Assembly: GCA_945859605.1 (NCBI GenBank)
Contig: OX243819.1
Span: 2,638,754 to 2,702,753 of the forward strand
DNA length: 64,000 nt
Reading direction: 5' to 3'
Origin: Lumbricus rubellus
Lineage: Eukaryota > Annelida > Clitellata > Crassiclitellata > Lumbricidae
Shown here: positions 1 through 11,286 of the stretch, piece after piece
Numbering within the stretch: position 1 is the first letter of the stretch
How the letters are laid out: each line of letters starts with the position of its first letter
The notes under the pieces: generated by a model
The model's database searches: none
Seen by the model: the letters and a program-made list of their open reading frames with translations, nothing else
What the model was told of the DNA's origin: nothing
Translations under genes and position numbers: made by a program

Positions 1-327
1 GCCGTCGTTCCCAGACCGGGAACCGCAGACATATGTCGCCACTCGACCGAAGCCATTCCTGGTACCGATGAGAGACATCCCCGTCCTGAGGTGGGAGACC
101 CAACCCTAAACTACGACTTTACCAGAGGGAAATCAATGGATCCCGTAGATCTTACTTACTTAGTTGAACCTGTAGTCTTACCTGACAGCAGAGAACCCCT
201 TCAACAGTGCGGCGCCTCGATTGAAATCCTAGGGCGGGCCCCTACCACTTGGGAGGCTGAAGAGCAATACCAGGGGTGGGACCCGAGGTCACGTGGGCTT
301 CTTTCGAGGTGGGGGCAGGCCGTTACA
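1..327 (+). repeat. 5' LTR (3' part) of LTR element 1
   Basis: This stretch repeats almost exactly at 4802-5128, with about two base differences around 266-275. It ends in ...GTTACA at the same point where the downstream copy leaves homology, followed at once by a primer-site-like sequence. I read it as the last 327 bases of the 5' LTR; the rest lies before the window. Confidence 0.8.
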
Positions 328-2271
328 CTTGGTACCAGATTAAGTGGGGTAAAATTAAGGTCAGGTACGGAGGTTCAGACCCAGTCTAGTGCAGTTACAT
401 TTGGTCCTAGACTAAATGGGGTTTTGAAATTAAGTTCAGACTCAGAAGTAACTGATATGCGGCCTTTACATCGATTTGTGTTCGATTCAAATGCGATAGC
501 TGTAGGGCAAGACTGTTTGAAAACATGTACTAACTCTGGAATGTTAGTTGTAGATAAATCAAATGGGGATTTGTCGTTCACACGAGAGTACGACTGGGGT
601 CCACGAGATGCACATCCTCGTCCCATGTCATCTGCAACTCCAGGGGCTGCCACCTTCCCATACTCGTCGTACCAATTCATGAACACTGAAACTGGAGACC
701 TTCGACGATCGAATGAATTTCCTCCACGAATCATCTCTTCGAAGAATGTGGGTATGCACGACGTCCAGGTACGTGAAATGAAACCTGACTCAGAAAAGAT
801 CGCGTTCGCTTCTGCTTCGATTCCTCGTATGCCCACCCTGACGACATCTTCGAGTCGGCCGATAATGTCAACGATGTCTTCGTCGCTAAAAACTCAGGTT
901 ACCCAGAGCTACGAATACTTACCTCGTGAGACAGTACAACCCATCTTCGTACCATACTACGGTCCAGTCTCGTACAATGAACGGGTTGCCCTGGCGAAAC
1001 AATTAATGCAGTGGCCAACAATGGAACCGATTGTCGCGGGTGGTCCTACAGATGAACTGCCCAATCCGTTCATACTCGTGAGCGGTGTTGCTTCTGAAAA
1101 ACCGCCCACAATTGTCAGCTCTTATGCTCGAGAGTTGTCACCGAAAAAGGACACTGCCGAACCGTCTCGATCTGAACCAATTGCTCGTGAAAGGAAAGAA
1201 CCTGCTGGGAAACTACCAACTGAATATTCAAATTTCCCAGATAGAAGAATGACATCATCAATGAAGCTGGACCGATACAACGGTAAGACCTCAGTAGAAG
1301 TGTTCCTTAAGAAGTTCGAAGTATGTTCGAAAGGTAACTGTTGGACTGAAAAGGAGAAACTGGCCCAACTGACGTGTGCGCTAGTAGATCCAAATGATGT
1401 CCACAATTCAGAACAGTCCTTGTTAGCTGCTAACGGGTCTGATATTCGTGTTGTGGGAGAGACAATACTGAAACTGCAAATCGGCGATCACGAATTCAAG
1501 ATTCCCTGTCTAGTCACAGAACAGGTCTCTGAACTGATCCTTGGACTTTCGTGGATGAAACACGAAAATGTACTTTGGCATGTCGGTCGCAACTGGATTC
1601 TGGCGGGAAGTCGCCGATTCGACGTTCACTGCAAGCCACGTGTGAGACTGTGTCGCAGAATAGTAGCTTCTCGTGACCACGAAAGGAATGAAGAAATCCG
1701 TGCCGTGCAACCGAATTCGAAAACTTCTGAGGAGCCATGGACCAGCCAGCAGGAATGCGCAGAAACCGGAACTTCACGCCTGAAGGAAATTTCTGATTCA
1801 TCGAACTTCACTTCGAATCTACTCCCTCTACAGGTGGTAGCCCGGAATCCCTCTAACGAGGATGTGCATCCTTCTCCCGGCTTCGCAAACCCTCCCTCCG
1901 TTGGTGTACATCTTCCGTCTGTTCTTGCCAACTTCTCTTCGGAAGATGTGCATCTTCCCTACGTCCTCGCCGCCTATCGAGCAAGTGAAAGTGAAAGCAC
2001 CGGATTCACACCTAACCGGCTGTTCCTGTCAAGAGAGCTGTGCATGCCGATTAATTTAGTTTTAGGAGATGTTCAAGTCGCTAATGCTTTGTCTAATACC
2101 GATGATTTTGTTGTGAATCAAATTGAGAATGTGCAAAATAACTTTGAAATTGCTCGAAAATTTATGCAGCGCCATGTCACTAGCAGAAATTTCCGGTATG
2201 ACATGAGAGTGAAACCCGCTAGGTTTCCCATAGGGTCCTGGGCTTGGGTAGGCTTATTAACGTATATGTAA
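91..2271 (+). CDS. gag / protease-remnant / integrase-tail fused ORF of LTR element 1
   Basis: A 726-codon open frame starting inside the 5' LTR and crossing the LTR end and primer site. The N-terminal 350 residues are low-similarity gag-like sequence. Around residues 390-430 there is a Gypsy-type gag signature (LDRYNGKTSVEVFLKKFE). This runs directly into the C-terminal half of a retropepsin (ILGLSWMKHENVLWHVGRN, about 475-500), so the catalytic D-T/S-G segment and any CCHC knuckle are missing. The last 30 residues (YDMRVKPARFPIGSWAW) match the integrase C-terminal end seen in Gypsy elements. The frame therefore looks like the product of two internal deletions, both in frame, removing protease N-terminus, RT, RNase H and most of integrase. 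Non-autonomous. The true start is probably the in-LTR ATG equivalent to 4433. Confidence 0.75.
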   Translation: MGDPTLNYDFTRGKSMDPVDLTYLVEPVVLPDSREPLQQCGASIEILGRAPTTWEAEEQYQGWDPRSRGLLSRWGQAVTLGTRLSGVKLRSGTEVQTQSSAVTFGPRLNGVLKLSSDSEVTDMRPLHRFVFDSNAIAVGQDCLKTCTNSGMLVVDKSNGDLSFTREYDWGPRDAHPRPMSSATPGAATFPYSSYQFMNTETGDLRRSNEFPPRIISSKNVGMHDVQVREMKPDSEKIAFASASIPRMPTLTTSSSRPIMSTMSSSLKTQVTQSYEYLPRETVQPIFVPYYGPVSYNERVALAKQLMQWPTMEPIVAGGPTDELPNPFILVSGVASEKPPTIVSSYARELSPKKDTAEPSRSEPIARERKEPAGKLPTEYSNFPDRRMTSSMKLDRYNGKTSVEVFLKKFEVCSKGNCWTEKEKLAQLTCALVDPNDVHNSEQSLLAANGSDIRVVGETILKLQIGDHEFKIPCLVTEQVSELILGLSWMKHENVLWHVGRNWILAGSRRFDVHCKPRVRLCRRIVASRDHERNEEIRAVQPNSKTSEEPWTSQQECAETGTSRLKEISDSSNFTSNLLPLQVVARNPSNEDVHPSPGFANPPSVGVHLPSVLANFSSEDVHLPYVLAAYRASESESTGFTPNRLFLSRELCMPINLVLGDVQVANALSNTDDFVVNQIENVQNNFEIARKFMQRHVTSRNFRYDMRVKPARFPIGSWAWVGLLTYM
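328..346 (+). other. Putative primer binding site of LTR element 1
   Basis: Directly after the LTR end comes TTGGTACCAG..., and the second LTR element (38113 onward) has the same TTGGTACCAGA at the same position. Conservation directly behind the LTR is the expected place for a tRNA primer site. The tRNA is not identified. The site lies inside the open gag frame, so it would also be translated. Confidence 0.55.
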
Positions 2272-3445
2272 TGTAAGATAATATCGCGTAATGGCGGTCG
2301 GTTTAGGCTTTGGCGAGAGGCCTGATTTTAGTTCCTTTGGATGAAAACAAATATATATGAAGTTTTTGTTTCTAAACTTGATCTAGGTTAGATCATGGGG
2401 GTAGGTAAGAATTGTTTACTTGTCGTTTTACTTGCATTGTTTTCTTTGTTGCCACGAAGAAGGGCAAGAATGCTGTGCTTGTTTGTAGTATAGAAGATGT
2501 GATTGCATAACCATGATTAATTGTATAATCCATGATGAGATTATTTGCTATTTTGAATTCTATACGGTTAGTGAAGGCAGGGTTCGGATGTAGAATAGTG
2601 GGTTGTAATTGTCCAGACAGCGTTACGGGTCTATTCTATTATATTCCGTCCTGTAAGGTGGACGTAGAAAGTCTTTTGCATAAGTCAGGGAGAAATCCGT
2701 ACTAGCTTCTTGGGTATGTTTCCCTGAATAGTAAATCCTTTGTTTGCTAGTTCCGGAAGGTCTGCTCTGTTATGCTCCGTCTTGTAAGGTAGACGTCGAC
2801 AGACTATACACAGGTCAAGGAGAAATCCGTCCTAGTGTGGCTTGGGTATGCTTCACTAAGCAGTAAAGCCTTTGCTTAATAGTTCAGCCCTAGTAACGTG
2901 TAAGGTGGGTAATGAAGTATTGACTGCCCATCGCTGATAGCGATTGTATGTTGAGCTAAGGAACAGAGTTTTCCCAGAAATCTCTTTGATCATCGGTGAG
3001 GATAGAATTAAAAGCAATACAGTCTTCTTTTAGTGTGTAATGTGCATCTGATTCATAGCATTGGTAACCTGTTAAATTGGAATCTAATGTGCTGATTTGT
3101 TAGCATAATCGTTTAGTAAGATTTGGTGCCGGAGCAGGGAATATTGTGTTTGGAAGACATTTAAGTATCCTAGTAAGTGGCTCCGAGCAATTGAAGGATT
3201 AGGAATGATGATTATAATTTGTGTTAACTGTAAATTTGTTTCAGCACAGAGATTCTTTGTGATAACCTTAAATTGCTGATATCAGTTTCGTGATGTACAT
3301 AAGTTGGACTTGACACTTTTGGGCATGAACATACCGAGTTGGCGGTACAACTTGTGTTATATCAGGTGTTAGTTAAGGATTGCTTGTTTATATTGTTTGG
3401 TTTCGGACCCTGTTCTGGAAATTTTCCATTAAGTGGAAAATTGGA
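2272..3445 (+). other. Non-coding internal region of LTR element 1 with a 2-copy tandem repeat
   Basis: No credible reading frame. About 2641-2770 and 2771-2890 are diverged tandem copies of a roughly 125 bp unit (both contain TCCGTC.TGTAAGGT and GGAGAAATCCGT). The rest is AT-rich and unique within the window. Confidence 0.6.
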
Positions 3446-3460
3446 TTAAGTGGGGGGGTG
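3446..3460 (+). other. Polypurine tract of LTR element 1
   Basis: ATTAAGTGGGGGGGTG lies directly before the 3' LTR start TGTAACG. A purine run in this position primes plus-strand synthesis in LTR elements. Element 2 has the same arrangement. Confidence 0.7.
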
Positions 3461-5128
3461 TGTAACGTCCTATGAGGCCGCTACAATTTAACGTCCTTGT
3501 AAGGCCGCTTTTACTTACTTACCAAATTATTTTATTAGATATCATGGTGCTATTTATAGATCATCACATAGATGGTATATTTTTGCGAAGGTCGTCATGA
3601 CGACGGGAGGGTACTTCTGTTCGAGGCTTCTGTCGAGGCTTCTGAATCTTCTTGTGGTAACCAATCGCAGTAGATTGTCCGTCCTATCAGAGGCCGAGGT
3701 TTGCGTCCGACTGTCGCTTTTGCGTGTCAGCCTTTGATTGGTCGATCCGGACCACGTGACCGCTTCCAACGCCGAAATGCGCAGTCGACTGGAGGTTTTC
3801 ATCGGAGTGAGAGCTCGGCTCGGGAAGATCAGAAATTCCGTATATTCTGGGTCTAAAAATGCTGAATGTGTGGCTGATTGCCTGATTTCATGAATATGAA
3901 TATACCGTTGACTAAGCGACTGGTTTTGGGACAGTTTGCAGCTGATTCTGTGTGAATCTTTATTGTCATATATTCCAATATTCGGACAAGAAATCTTCCG
4001 ATCTTCTTTCATATTTGAATGCGAGTGTTGGCCAAATTGCACGGAAATTGCCAGGGAAGTATTAACTAATCTAATTGCTCCATAACAGAATCCGAAACCA
4101 AGGGTAGTTAATTAATTAGATATTAATGTTCATGGATAATAAGAATTGAAACCTAAGTTGATATTGTATTTCGGTTGAAAGCTACAGTCCGAATTGTGAT
4201 TCATTATACCTGACTGTTAATTATAAAACGCGATTACTAGAATCAAGGTTGTGCAAGCCTGTTGATTATTTACGGAGATTCTGCTGACTTTAAAGACATA
4301 TTGCATAGCTATTGAAGAACAATATCTAGGCCCGATCACAGATGTTAATTGTTAGCAACGCTTGTACATTATACTCAGTTGAATTGCTTAATTAAAATAA
4401 ATCAAATCTGACGTTAATAAAATAACTGAATAATGGAAACTTCTATAAGGTCTGAGGATCACTCTGATGAGGAATTAGAGGAATGCATAGCTGAAGGGGA
4501 GAAGGGAGGAACCCCTGACCGTCTTGACGAATTAGAAGTAAAGGGTAAACAAGTTGGGGAACTTTTACTAACTGTGTCAGAAACCCTGGGGATGTTTATG
4601 GAACGACAAGAGTCCCAATTCAAGAGCCTTAGTCAAGAGATAGGCCGCTTACAAGAGCAACACCATCGGGGTAGTCTTTCCCGAGAAGAAGGTGAGGTAA
4701 TGAGGGAAAAGAGAAGGGAAGGGTTGACCACATCTAAGGATTGGGGATTTACACAATCTGTTGAAGGGGATTCGAACCCAGACGGTCTTCAATTAGAGGA
4801 AGCCGTCGTTCCCAGACCGGGAACCGCAGACATATGTCGCCACTCGACCGAAGCCATTCCTGGTACCGATGAGAGACATCCCCGTCCTGAGGTGGGAGAC
4901 CCAACCCTAAACTACGACTTTACCAGAGGGAAATCAATGGATCCCGTAGATCTTACTTACTTAGTTGAACCTGTAGTCTTACCTGACAGCAGAGAACCCC
5001 TTCAACAGTGCGGCGCCTCGATTGAAATCCTAGGGCGGGCCCCTACCACTTGGGAGGCTGAAGAGCATTACCAAGGGTGGGACCCGAGGTCACGTGGGCT
5101 TCTTTCGAGGTGGGGGCAGGCCGTTACA
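3461..5128 (+). repeat. 3' LTR of LTR element 1
   Basis: About 1668 bp beginning TGTAACGTCC and ending GTTACA, with TG...CA ends. Its last 327 bases equal positions 1-327. It starts with the same TGTAACGT as element 2 at 40785, so both belong to one lineage although the LTR lengths (1668 and 599) and bodies differ. No target duplication can be tested because the upstream flank is outside the window. Confidence 0.8.
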
Positions 5129-5164
5129 GGTACACCTTCGCCATTTATTGGTCAGAGCTGCTAG
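4433..5164 (+). CDS. gag N-terminal segment encoded by the 3' LTR
   Basis: Starts at ATG 4433 inside the LTR and runs 243 codons, leaving the LTR at 5128 and stopping in flanking DNA at 5164. Residues 50-80 are predicted coiled coil (GKQVGELLLTVSETLG, then MERQESQFKSLSQEIGRLQ), as in Gypsy gag N-termini. The last 79 LTR-encoded residues are the same as the start of the 91-2271 frame, which shows that the full gag begins within the LTR and is about 950 residues long in the complete element. In this 3' position it is a by-product of LTR duplication. Confidence 0.6.
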   Translation: METSIRSEDHSDEELEECIAEGEKGGTPDRLDELEVKGKQVGELLLTVSETLGMFMERQESQFKSLSQEIGRLQEQHHRGSLSREEGEVMREKRREGLTTSKDWGFTQSVEGDSNPDGLQLEEAVVPRPGTADICRHSTEAIPGTDERHPRPEVGDPTLNYDFTRGKSMDPVDLTYLVEPVVLPDSREPLQQCGASIEILGRAPTTWEAEEHYQGWDPRSRGLLSRWGQAVTGTPSPFIGQSC

Positions 5165-5690
5165 GTTTGTAATCACTTCTTTGACATCTCTGGTAGAATT
5201 CACTTCACTTTCAGATTTACAGGGACACACATATTTTAACAGATCTTAATACTATCAGCCATTCCTGTCCGTTACTTGCTGCGGCATAATTTTAGCAGCA
5301 ACCGCAGCCGAACCCGCTGGGAAATAGATCATCTAAAGGTGTATCTCAGCGGTTCTGAGACTTCATAAAGTTCATAGTGCTGCGACCCACTGGCTGGCAA
5401 CATTTCGAAAGTTGTCACGATACACGAGCAACAGATTAGATTGAATTTCTTCTTCTCCATCACTGCAATTGTTTTAACATTGTTATGCACTTTCAGCTCA
5501 TAATTAAAAAATAGTTTTGGCAATTATGTGAGGTTTCATGGCTTCTGTGATTCTGAGAGCTAGTCTACCTATCCGTTAGTTTAAAGTTGAGGTTTCATCA
5601 TTCTATTCGGCTTGTGAAATTTAATAGTCTTGCTGTTGGAACTCCCCAAAACCTCCGTCTCAAGTGCGCCTTCTTGGCCACAAAGAATGA
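5129..5690. other. Flank between LTR element 1 and duplicated copy A
   Basis: I see no gene, repeat or RNA in this stretch. Similarity to the start of copy B begins near 5690, at the bases matching about 24722. Confidence 0.4.
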
Positions 5691-5933
5691 AACTGGACCG
5701 TACATAATTATCTTCTTACTAATCGACACTGCGCCCTGTTGTAGGCCTCTAATAGGTCACGTAGCCTCGAATATCTGTGATTTCTGTGATTTATTTAGAC
5801 TGCAGGATTAAGGTAAAGAAAATGAGTGTCATACCTTTGAAATCTGTCGAAAGGTTTAAAATTTTATTCAAGAATAATTTGTTCAATTCTCTCATAGTCC
5901 GGATAAGTTTAGAATCTGGTGAAAACACTGAAT

Positions 5934-6865
5934 TTAATTGCAAATAGAAATTGTAAATAGATTAATAGTACTGGTAGGGTAATTGTCAGCGACGATCAGT
6001 TGTTTCTTTTCTGCATCGTAAAACAATCTGTTTGGCATATTTATCCTCGCTTCTTTTGTTTCTGCATTTCGTGAAAGAAGAATTCGACTCCACTGAAGAT
6101 CGGAATCCAAGAGAATCACTCTATCATTCCCCGTGTCCGCCACAAACAGTCGATCGTCTGAATCGATTGAAAGATATTGAGCACCATACAGTTGCTGTGT
6201 TTCATTTGAAGGAATAAAACGACGGATGACCGTCTGTCCATCTCTGGTCACTTCGCAGATTCCCCATTTCTCTATCTCCGTTGTCCCACTCAGTCCATCT
6301 TTTGTGCTCTCTGTCCAATGGTGGAGGATGACAAAATTCCCGATGGATGTTTCCACGGCTTGAAGAGATTTCTTAATATCTTCTGGTAAAAGAATGGACT
6401 GAATAAGTTGTCTGTTTGACCCGTAGATGCTCAGAATGGACGCTATGTTACTGACCACCAACAACTGGTCCTTACTGGTCACTGACATATTAGTGCGTTC
6501 CGAGATATATTCAATGCCCATTAGTTTATAATAAGTAGTAATCCATTCGATGATTGTGTATTTGTAATAAGTTTTTATTTTTATCTTCCAGATGCATTGC
6601 CTATGATAGTCATGAACGTAGAGGCAATTTTCTTTCTCACTGGATACAATATCAACGGGATGACTTATCTCAACTATTTGTATTTTTTTCTTTTGAAGTT
6701 TAAATGGATATCGATCTTCAAAAACACAAATTGCAGCTTGACAATTATTATCTGAACAGAGGACGTAGATTTCATTTCGCAGCTTAGTGACACCGTACAC
6801 TATTCCAGTTTCTGGCATCTTGATTCTTTTGGTGAGGTTGGTGTAAATTGAACTTGAATGTACCA
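5934..6865 (-). CDS. NHL-repeat beta-propeller, last exon of CARD/NHL gene, copy A
   Basis: The terminal exon starts after the acceptor TTTTATTTTAG at 6866 and encodes about 309 residues to the stop. The C-terminal half holds NHL-type blades: SIDSDDRLFVADTGNDRVIL (about residues 230-250) and LFYDAEKKQLIVADNY (about 283-298). Earlier blades are weaker (SVTSKDQLLVVSNIAS). NHL propellers are ligand or protein or RNA binding platforms, as in TRIM-NHL proteins. The exon begins with two bases of a split codon, which matches the upstream TRADD-like exon. The paralogue at 24985-25895 is collinear throughout, with about 60-65% identity by eye. The specific ligand is unknown. Confidence 0.65.
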
Positions 6866-6968
6866 CTAAAATAAAAACAAAGTAGGCCTAATCATTTATA
6901 CAACGAAACGTTATTTCTGATGGCCTAATTTTTTTATCAATTTATAATTATTTGTATCATAACCGATT

Positions 6969-7259
6969 CATTGGTGCCCGCAGAAATTTTGCAGGATGGG
7001 CAAAACTCGATGGCCACGGTTAACATTAATTTTTTTGTAGCAAGACGTTGAAAATGCAAATCAGGAAATTGTGAACATGCACGGGTATTTTTCAAAGAAG
7101 TTTCTTAATGTAGCCTAAATGTCTCAGTCTCACTTTTAAAATAATTTTTTACTATTAGTGCAAAGAAATTTAACAACCAAAAAGTGTCAGTTATAAAAAT
7201 AGGTGTCAACTTTACAGGGGGACAAGTGCCCCTTTTGCCCCTATGTGCGGGCGCCCATG
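6969..7259. mobile_element. hAT-type MITE (GGGCGCCCGC family)
   Basis: Inverted ends CATTGGTGCCCGCAGAAAT and (reverse) CATGGGCGCCCGCACATAG, flanked by AACCGATT and AACCGGTT, an 8-base target duplication with one change. Copy B has the empty site (AATCGACT near 25999). Same family as 13830-14625. No coding capacity. Confidence 0.7.
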
Positions 7260-7760
7260 AACCGGTTGCAAATATTGAATCAATCTTCCATTATTTATTT
7301 ATTTAGGCCTATTATATTTTGATATAGGCTACTGTAACACTGTAGCCTGGCTACCGTGCCACTTAGAACCAGGGCTTTACACGAGGGTTTACGCAGATAC
7401 AGGCCTACAGAGTGTGTTGACCTAAAAAAAATTATGTGTGCATAGTGTACTTAGTTCCTTAAAGAGGGTACATGCGGGTATTTAGCATGTAGGCCTAGGC
7501 TACTGACGTCCCAAAGAGGAAAACATAAAAAATTGTAAAAATTAAGTTTTAACAGCAAGACAGCAATTATGTAACAAATGGAACTGAGAAATTTGCTCGT
7601 GTTATGACGAGAGAAAATCTGATGACTAAAAAAGAGGTCATCCGAAATTCGCATGACTACAAAAAGTCGTCGGAAAAACCTGTGCAACACCTTAATTACA
7701 TGATTTCAATTTATTTGTCTACCTATGATTAGCCTATCTCTTCTTCTGTCTTCTCCTCCG
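7260..7760. other. Intron sequence with hairpin units
   Basis: Intron of the copy A gene, with no exon seen. It contains the A-rich-loop hairpin GATGAC...GTCATC at 7621-7642 and a degenerate second unit at 7652-7672. Copy B has the same block near 26975-27070. Confidence 0.4.
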
Positions 7761-8260
7761 TCATCGATAAGACGATGAGGCCTTTATGAAATTTCTCCAG
7801 ACTTCTCTGTTTCTGACTGTTTCTCCGATCTCGGCTAAGCTGGTGCCCTTCTCTTTCAGGTCTTCTTTGATGTTGTCTATCCAGGTCTTCCGCTGTCTAC
7901 CTCTGCTTCTTTTCCCTTCCACATGTCCATGTAGTGCAGCGTTTGGTAGTCTTTGTCCTTCCATTCTTCATAAGGTTTCTTGGTCTCTTTGCCGAGTGGT
8001 GACCAGTTCTCTCTCGGTAGGGTAAGGAGGCCGGTGGGCCTTTTTGGCCTCTTTCGCCCAAAGGTGTCCTTCCAACACCTGCCGCCTGCGTTAGCCAGCA
8101 CTTTTCGGGGTTCCTGGTGAGCCTGTCCACCTCGCGTAACGCCCTAGGAGGTTCTTCGGTCGTAGACCTTCTCCCCTGATGGCATAGCCTCACCAGGCTA
8201 TCCCCTACTTGGCTGTTACACCCCCCACCGCGGTGAGGTGCAGGTCGGTCTTTGGGGGGG
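7761..8260 (-). mobile_element. LINE 3' fragment (reverse transcriptase C-terminus)
   Basis: On the minus strand, EGQRLPNAALHGHVEGKRS and GRQRKTWIDNIKEDL followed by REVWRNFI are typical of the region after the RT domain in I/RTE-like LINEs. The upstream part (to about 8260) is in shifted frames, so the copy is broken. Ends and target duplication were not found. Copy B lacks it. Confidence 0.55.
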
Positions 8261-9496
8261 GGGGGCCTATCTCACTTTACAATTAACCTTTCCATCTCAC
8301 TGCATGCCTTATGCTGCTTCTGCCTTTGCATTTGTAGCACTTTTCTTCCAATTCCACCGTAGACGAAACAAAACAACTTAGGCCTAAGTTGCCTCACGGT
8401 TATAACTGCTGCTGTCGATAAGATTTCACTCTCGCTAATACCGGTACCAACATTTTCCCAGCCACTTCTCGGTCACTCTTTTTCATTTTTGCTCACTCTA
8501 TGATCACAGTCATAAACAGCCTTTTCCTATGGGGGTTTCACCCTCCCGATTTACTGTCTTCGAAATTTGATTTAATCATAAAAGCTGTATCATTAGGTCG
8601 CTTATGTTTAAATTTTATATAATACTAGCCGTGTTACCCGGCGCTGCACGGGGAAATTTTTTATTTTTCGCTCGACCACACCAAAACCACATCGTCCCAC
8701 TCCTTTCGGGTAGCCGTCATTTCTCGCCCCGCCCTCCACAACCTCCCATCACACCACGTCCCTGCAACAACTCAACAACGACCCACCCTCTCACGATCAA
8801 TATAATAATTTATGCCTATGAACTTTGAAAGACCTTCATCTCATCTATGTCCTCATGTCTGGAGTATCCTCCTCGTCTAGACCTACGCGTTGCATTTCTC
8901 CGTCCGTGGGGTTTCTGCATTGAGATCGCAACGGAATAGGTGTTTCATAAATATCGAGATACGACATTAATTATTTATTGATATTATGATTACATTTTCC
9001 TCACCTTGCGTCATCAGTTCATATTGTCATTACCTTAATCATTATTATTTATTGCAGGACACGTGCGGCATTATTTTTAATGAATTAAGCTTATGTCACG
9101 CCCACAGACAGAAATTGTCAAAAATGACGTCGTCCAAAGACATGAGATATCGGAAATACAGTGTGAACGACTTCTGACTAATAGCGCAAAGGCTACGACC
9201 GTTAATGGCGTTTTGACTTAGCGTTAGTAACCATATCGAAACTTAAAATGTCTACAACTCGGGTTTTAAAGTAAATTGAGAGCTGAAAAATTTAATAGTC
9301 GCGCTGACCTACCAATTAGCCTAATATGATTTTTAAAAAAATATTTCGCCATTCAAATGCATACGGTTTCAAAACCTTTCTTGAGTCGACATAGCCTACA
9401 TAGCCTACAAACACCGCCACAGATAAAATATTGGATTTATAGTAGGCTACACAACATGTAGATTAGCCTGTGTTTGATGAGTCTGCGAGAACTTGC
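8261..9496. other. Intron, no gene seen
   Basis: Intron of the copy A gene between the TRADD-like and NHL exons. A short repeat-like start (ACTAGCCGTGTTACCCGGCG at about 8626) looks like the end of a dispersed element, but I could not find its partner end. Otherwise AT-rich and unremarkable. Confidence 0.35.
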
Positions 9497-9838
9497 CAAC
9501 GGATTTCTTGAATTGATTCCTTTCGATGTTGATCATCTTTGAAGTGGATGGTTGAATGAAGAAAACATCTCTCAGTTGATTCCATTCGTACATCTTCTCA
9601 ATATTTTCAAGAGCTTTTTGTGAACGACAACAGATCCAAACGACCAAAGTCCGTCTGTTCAGTTGAGAGTTGACGATTTCCGTGTCTTCATTTTTAAGTT
9701 GACTGGTGAGTTTATCAGTTTGATCTGATCCTGGTTTCGTTCTGTCTCGTAGGTCGTTCATTCGTTGGTTAAGCAGCTGTGTGTCCATAGATTCTGCAGT
9801 CGCTGTTCCACAATTTTTCACTCGCACTTTTATGACAA
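9497..9838 (-). CDS. TRADD-N-like exon of CARD/NHL gene, copy A
   Basis: A 342 bp exon between acceptor CATTTTAG and an apparent GC donor (G|GCAAGT at 9496-9491). It encodes about 113 residues. The core QLNRRTLVVWICCRSQKALE and IEKMYEWNQLRDVF resembles the TRADD N-terminal fold seen in many invertebrate NLR and death-fold proteins: a beta strand with hydrophobic alternation followed by an E/K-rich helix. This family call is from pattern memory and is weak. Length, frame and boundary bases equal copy B (27468-27809). Sequence similarity stops just past the donor, supporting that boundary. Confidence 0.55.
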
Positions 9839-10151
9839 CTAAAATGAGGGAAAAGACAATATTGAGCACTTGTTTCATGTATAGGCCTATTATTCAGTTA
9901 GCTGCTGTTTTTGACTGTTGATAGGGATAGTTTGAAAGTCTCTCTGCAGTGTAAAATTTTCTTCCATCTCTCAACATATTTTCCAGCTGAAAATGCACGA
10001 TGCATAAATTTTTTATCAAACAATAAGAGACTTAATTAGGCGTACAAAACAAAAACAAAATGATAACGCTCTAAAGTTCAGTAATGAACACACACCTTGA
10101 CGGCTTGACTGCAATTAAAATTTATTATTACAGACCATTATTATTTTGCAA

Positions 10152-10216
10152 GCGACTTCCTGCCTCAATCTCTGCCCTGGTGAGACAATAGTGCAAAGAT
10201 TGAGGCAGAATGTCGC
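10152..10216. other. Imperfect hairpin, complete only in copy A
   Basis: Arms 10152-10175 and 10193-10216 pair at 21 of 24 positions around a 17-base loop. Copy B keeps only a degenerate match to the right arm near 28078. The size is like a pre-miRNA, but nothing else supports that. Confidence 0.4.
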
Positions 10217-10379
10217 CTGTAAATTGACGCCTTTGGTGCAAGAACCAGATCTGTTAATTTTCATAGTTTTCTTAGTTTTCGCCAAATCGTGTTTTTCGTG
10301 TTTTAATGTTTTCGCCCCTCAGAAGTCCCGGTAATAGATTATAATGAGGAAATTAAGAAAAGGATTCCATGACACTTAA

Positions 10380-10505
10380 TCCCGAGACACTTAATACCGC
10401 GACAGCGGCGCGACAGTTAGTACCCCGTGACCAATAATTGGTCGCGGGGTACGCGACAGTTAATCCCGACGACATTAAATTTTAATCCCGCGACGCTTAA
10501 TACCG
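10380..10505. repeat. Palindromic repeat cluster (CACTTAATCCCG motif)
   Basis: Repeats of GACACTTAATcCCG / GACAGTTAATCCCG in both orientations surround a palindrome (GTACCCCGTGACC and GGTCGCGGGGTAC). This looks like a small foldback element. It is absent from copy B at the equivalent place. Confidence 0.5.
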
Positions 10506-11236
10506 GGAAAGCAAAGTAACATTTAAAAAAAGTTAAATTCCTTAAAAACAATATAGGCTAAACAGCAATATTCACAATTCTTCAGAAGAGTTAGGCCTTT
10601 GGAAGTAACTATTATAAAACCATTAAAATTCGAGAAAAAGCAATATTCACAGCAATATTCTTTGTTTTTGATTTTTAAAAAGGTCCGTTGGCATTGTCAC
10701 AATGTTTAATGTATTCGCAATTTCCATGTGTCGCAGCATGTTTGCCTTTGCTCCTGCAGCCGAAATTCGCCTCCATGTCATTGCCTCATGGTAGACTAAA
10801 CTTCGCAAATCCTGTTCAAAATCCTTTACAATTATCGTTTTATGGGTAGGCCCTACTTGTTTTTTTATACGACCACCAAAATTTATAAATTCGATGAAAA
10901 ATATTTCCTGACGAAGTAGAAGCGGAATTTTACGCGTGAGGGTCGGTTAGCATTTTCATAGTTTTAGTACTTTTTGCCAAATCGTCGTGAGGGTCGGTTA
11001 GGTTTAGTTTTAGGGTTAGTGCAGTCATTCTGCTGAAATTGAAGCTGGATTGATGAACAATAATTTTCAATGAAAATTGATGAAAAATATTTGCTGACAA
11101 AATAGAATCAGGAATAATCCTTGTTAAATTGTTATTGCATGAAAATGACGAGCAAATTCTGTGTAGTAGGCCTACTGGGAACTTGGCAAAAATGCAAAAA
11201 CTGTAATATGTGAACAAACCTTGTAATTGCATCGAT

Positions 11237-11286
11237 AATATAATATAATATAATATAATATAATATAATATAATATAATATAATAT
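11237..11286. repeat. AATAT pentanucleotide microsatellite
   Basis: About ten uninterrupted copies of a five-base AATAT-type unit. Confidence 0.9.

Noticed and set aside
1122..1406. Antisense genes opposite the gag frame
   Set aside because: Shadow frames of the coding strand.
3554..4042. 162-codon minus-strand gene in the LTR
   Set aside because: No family resemblance, antisense to LTR sequence, only a long chance frame.
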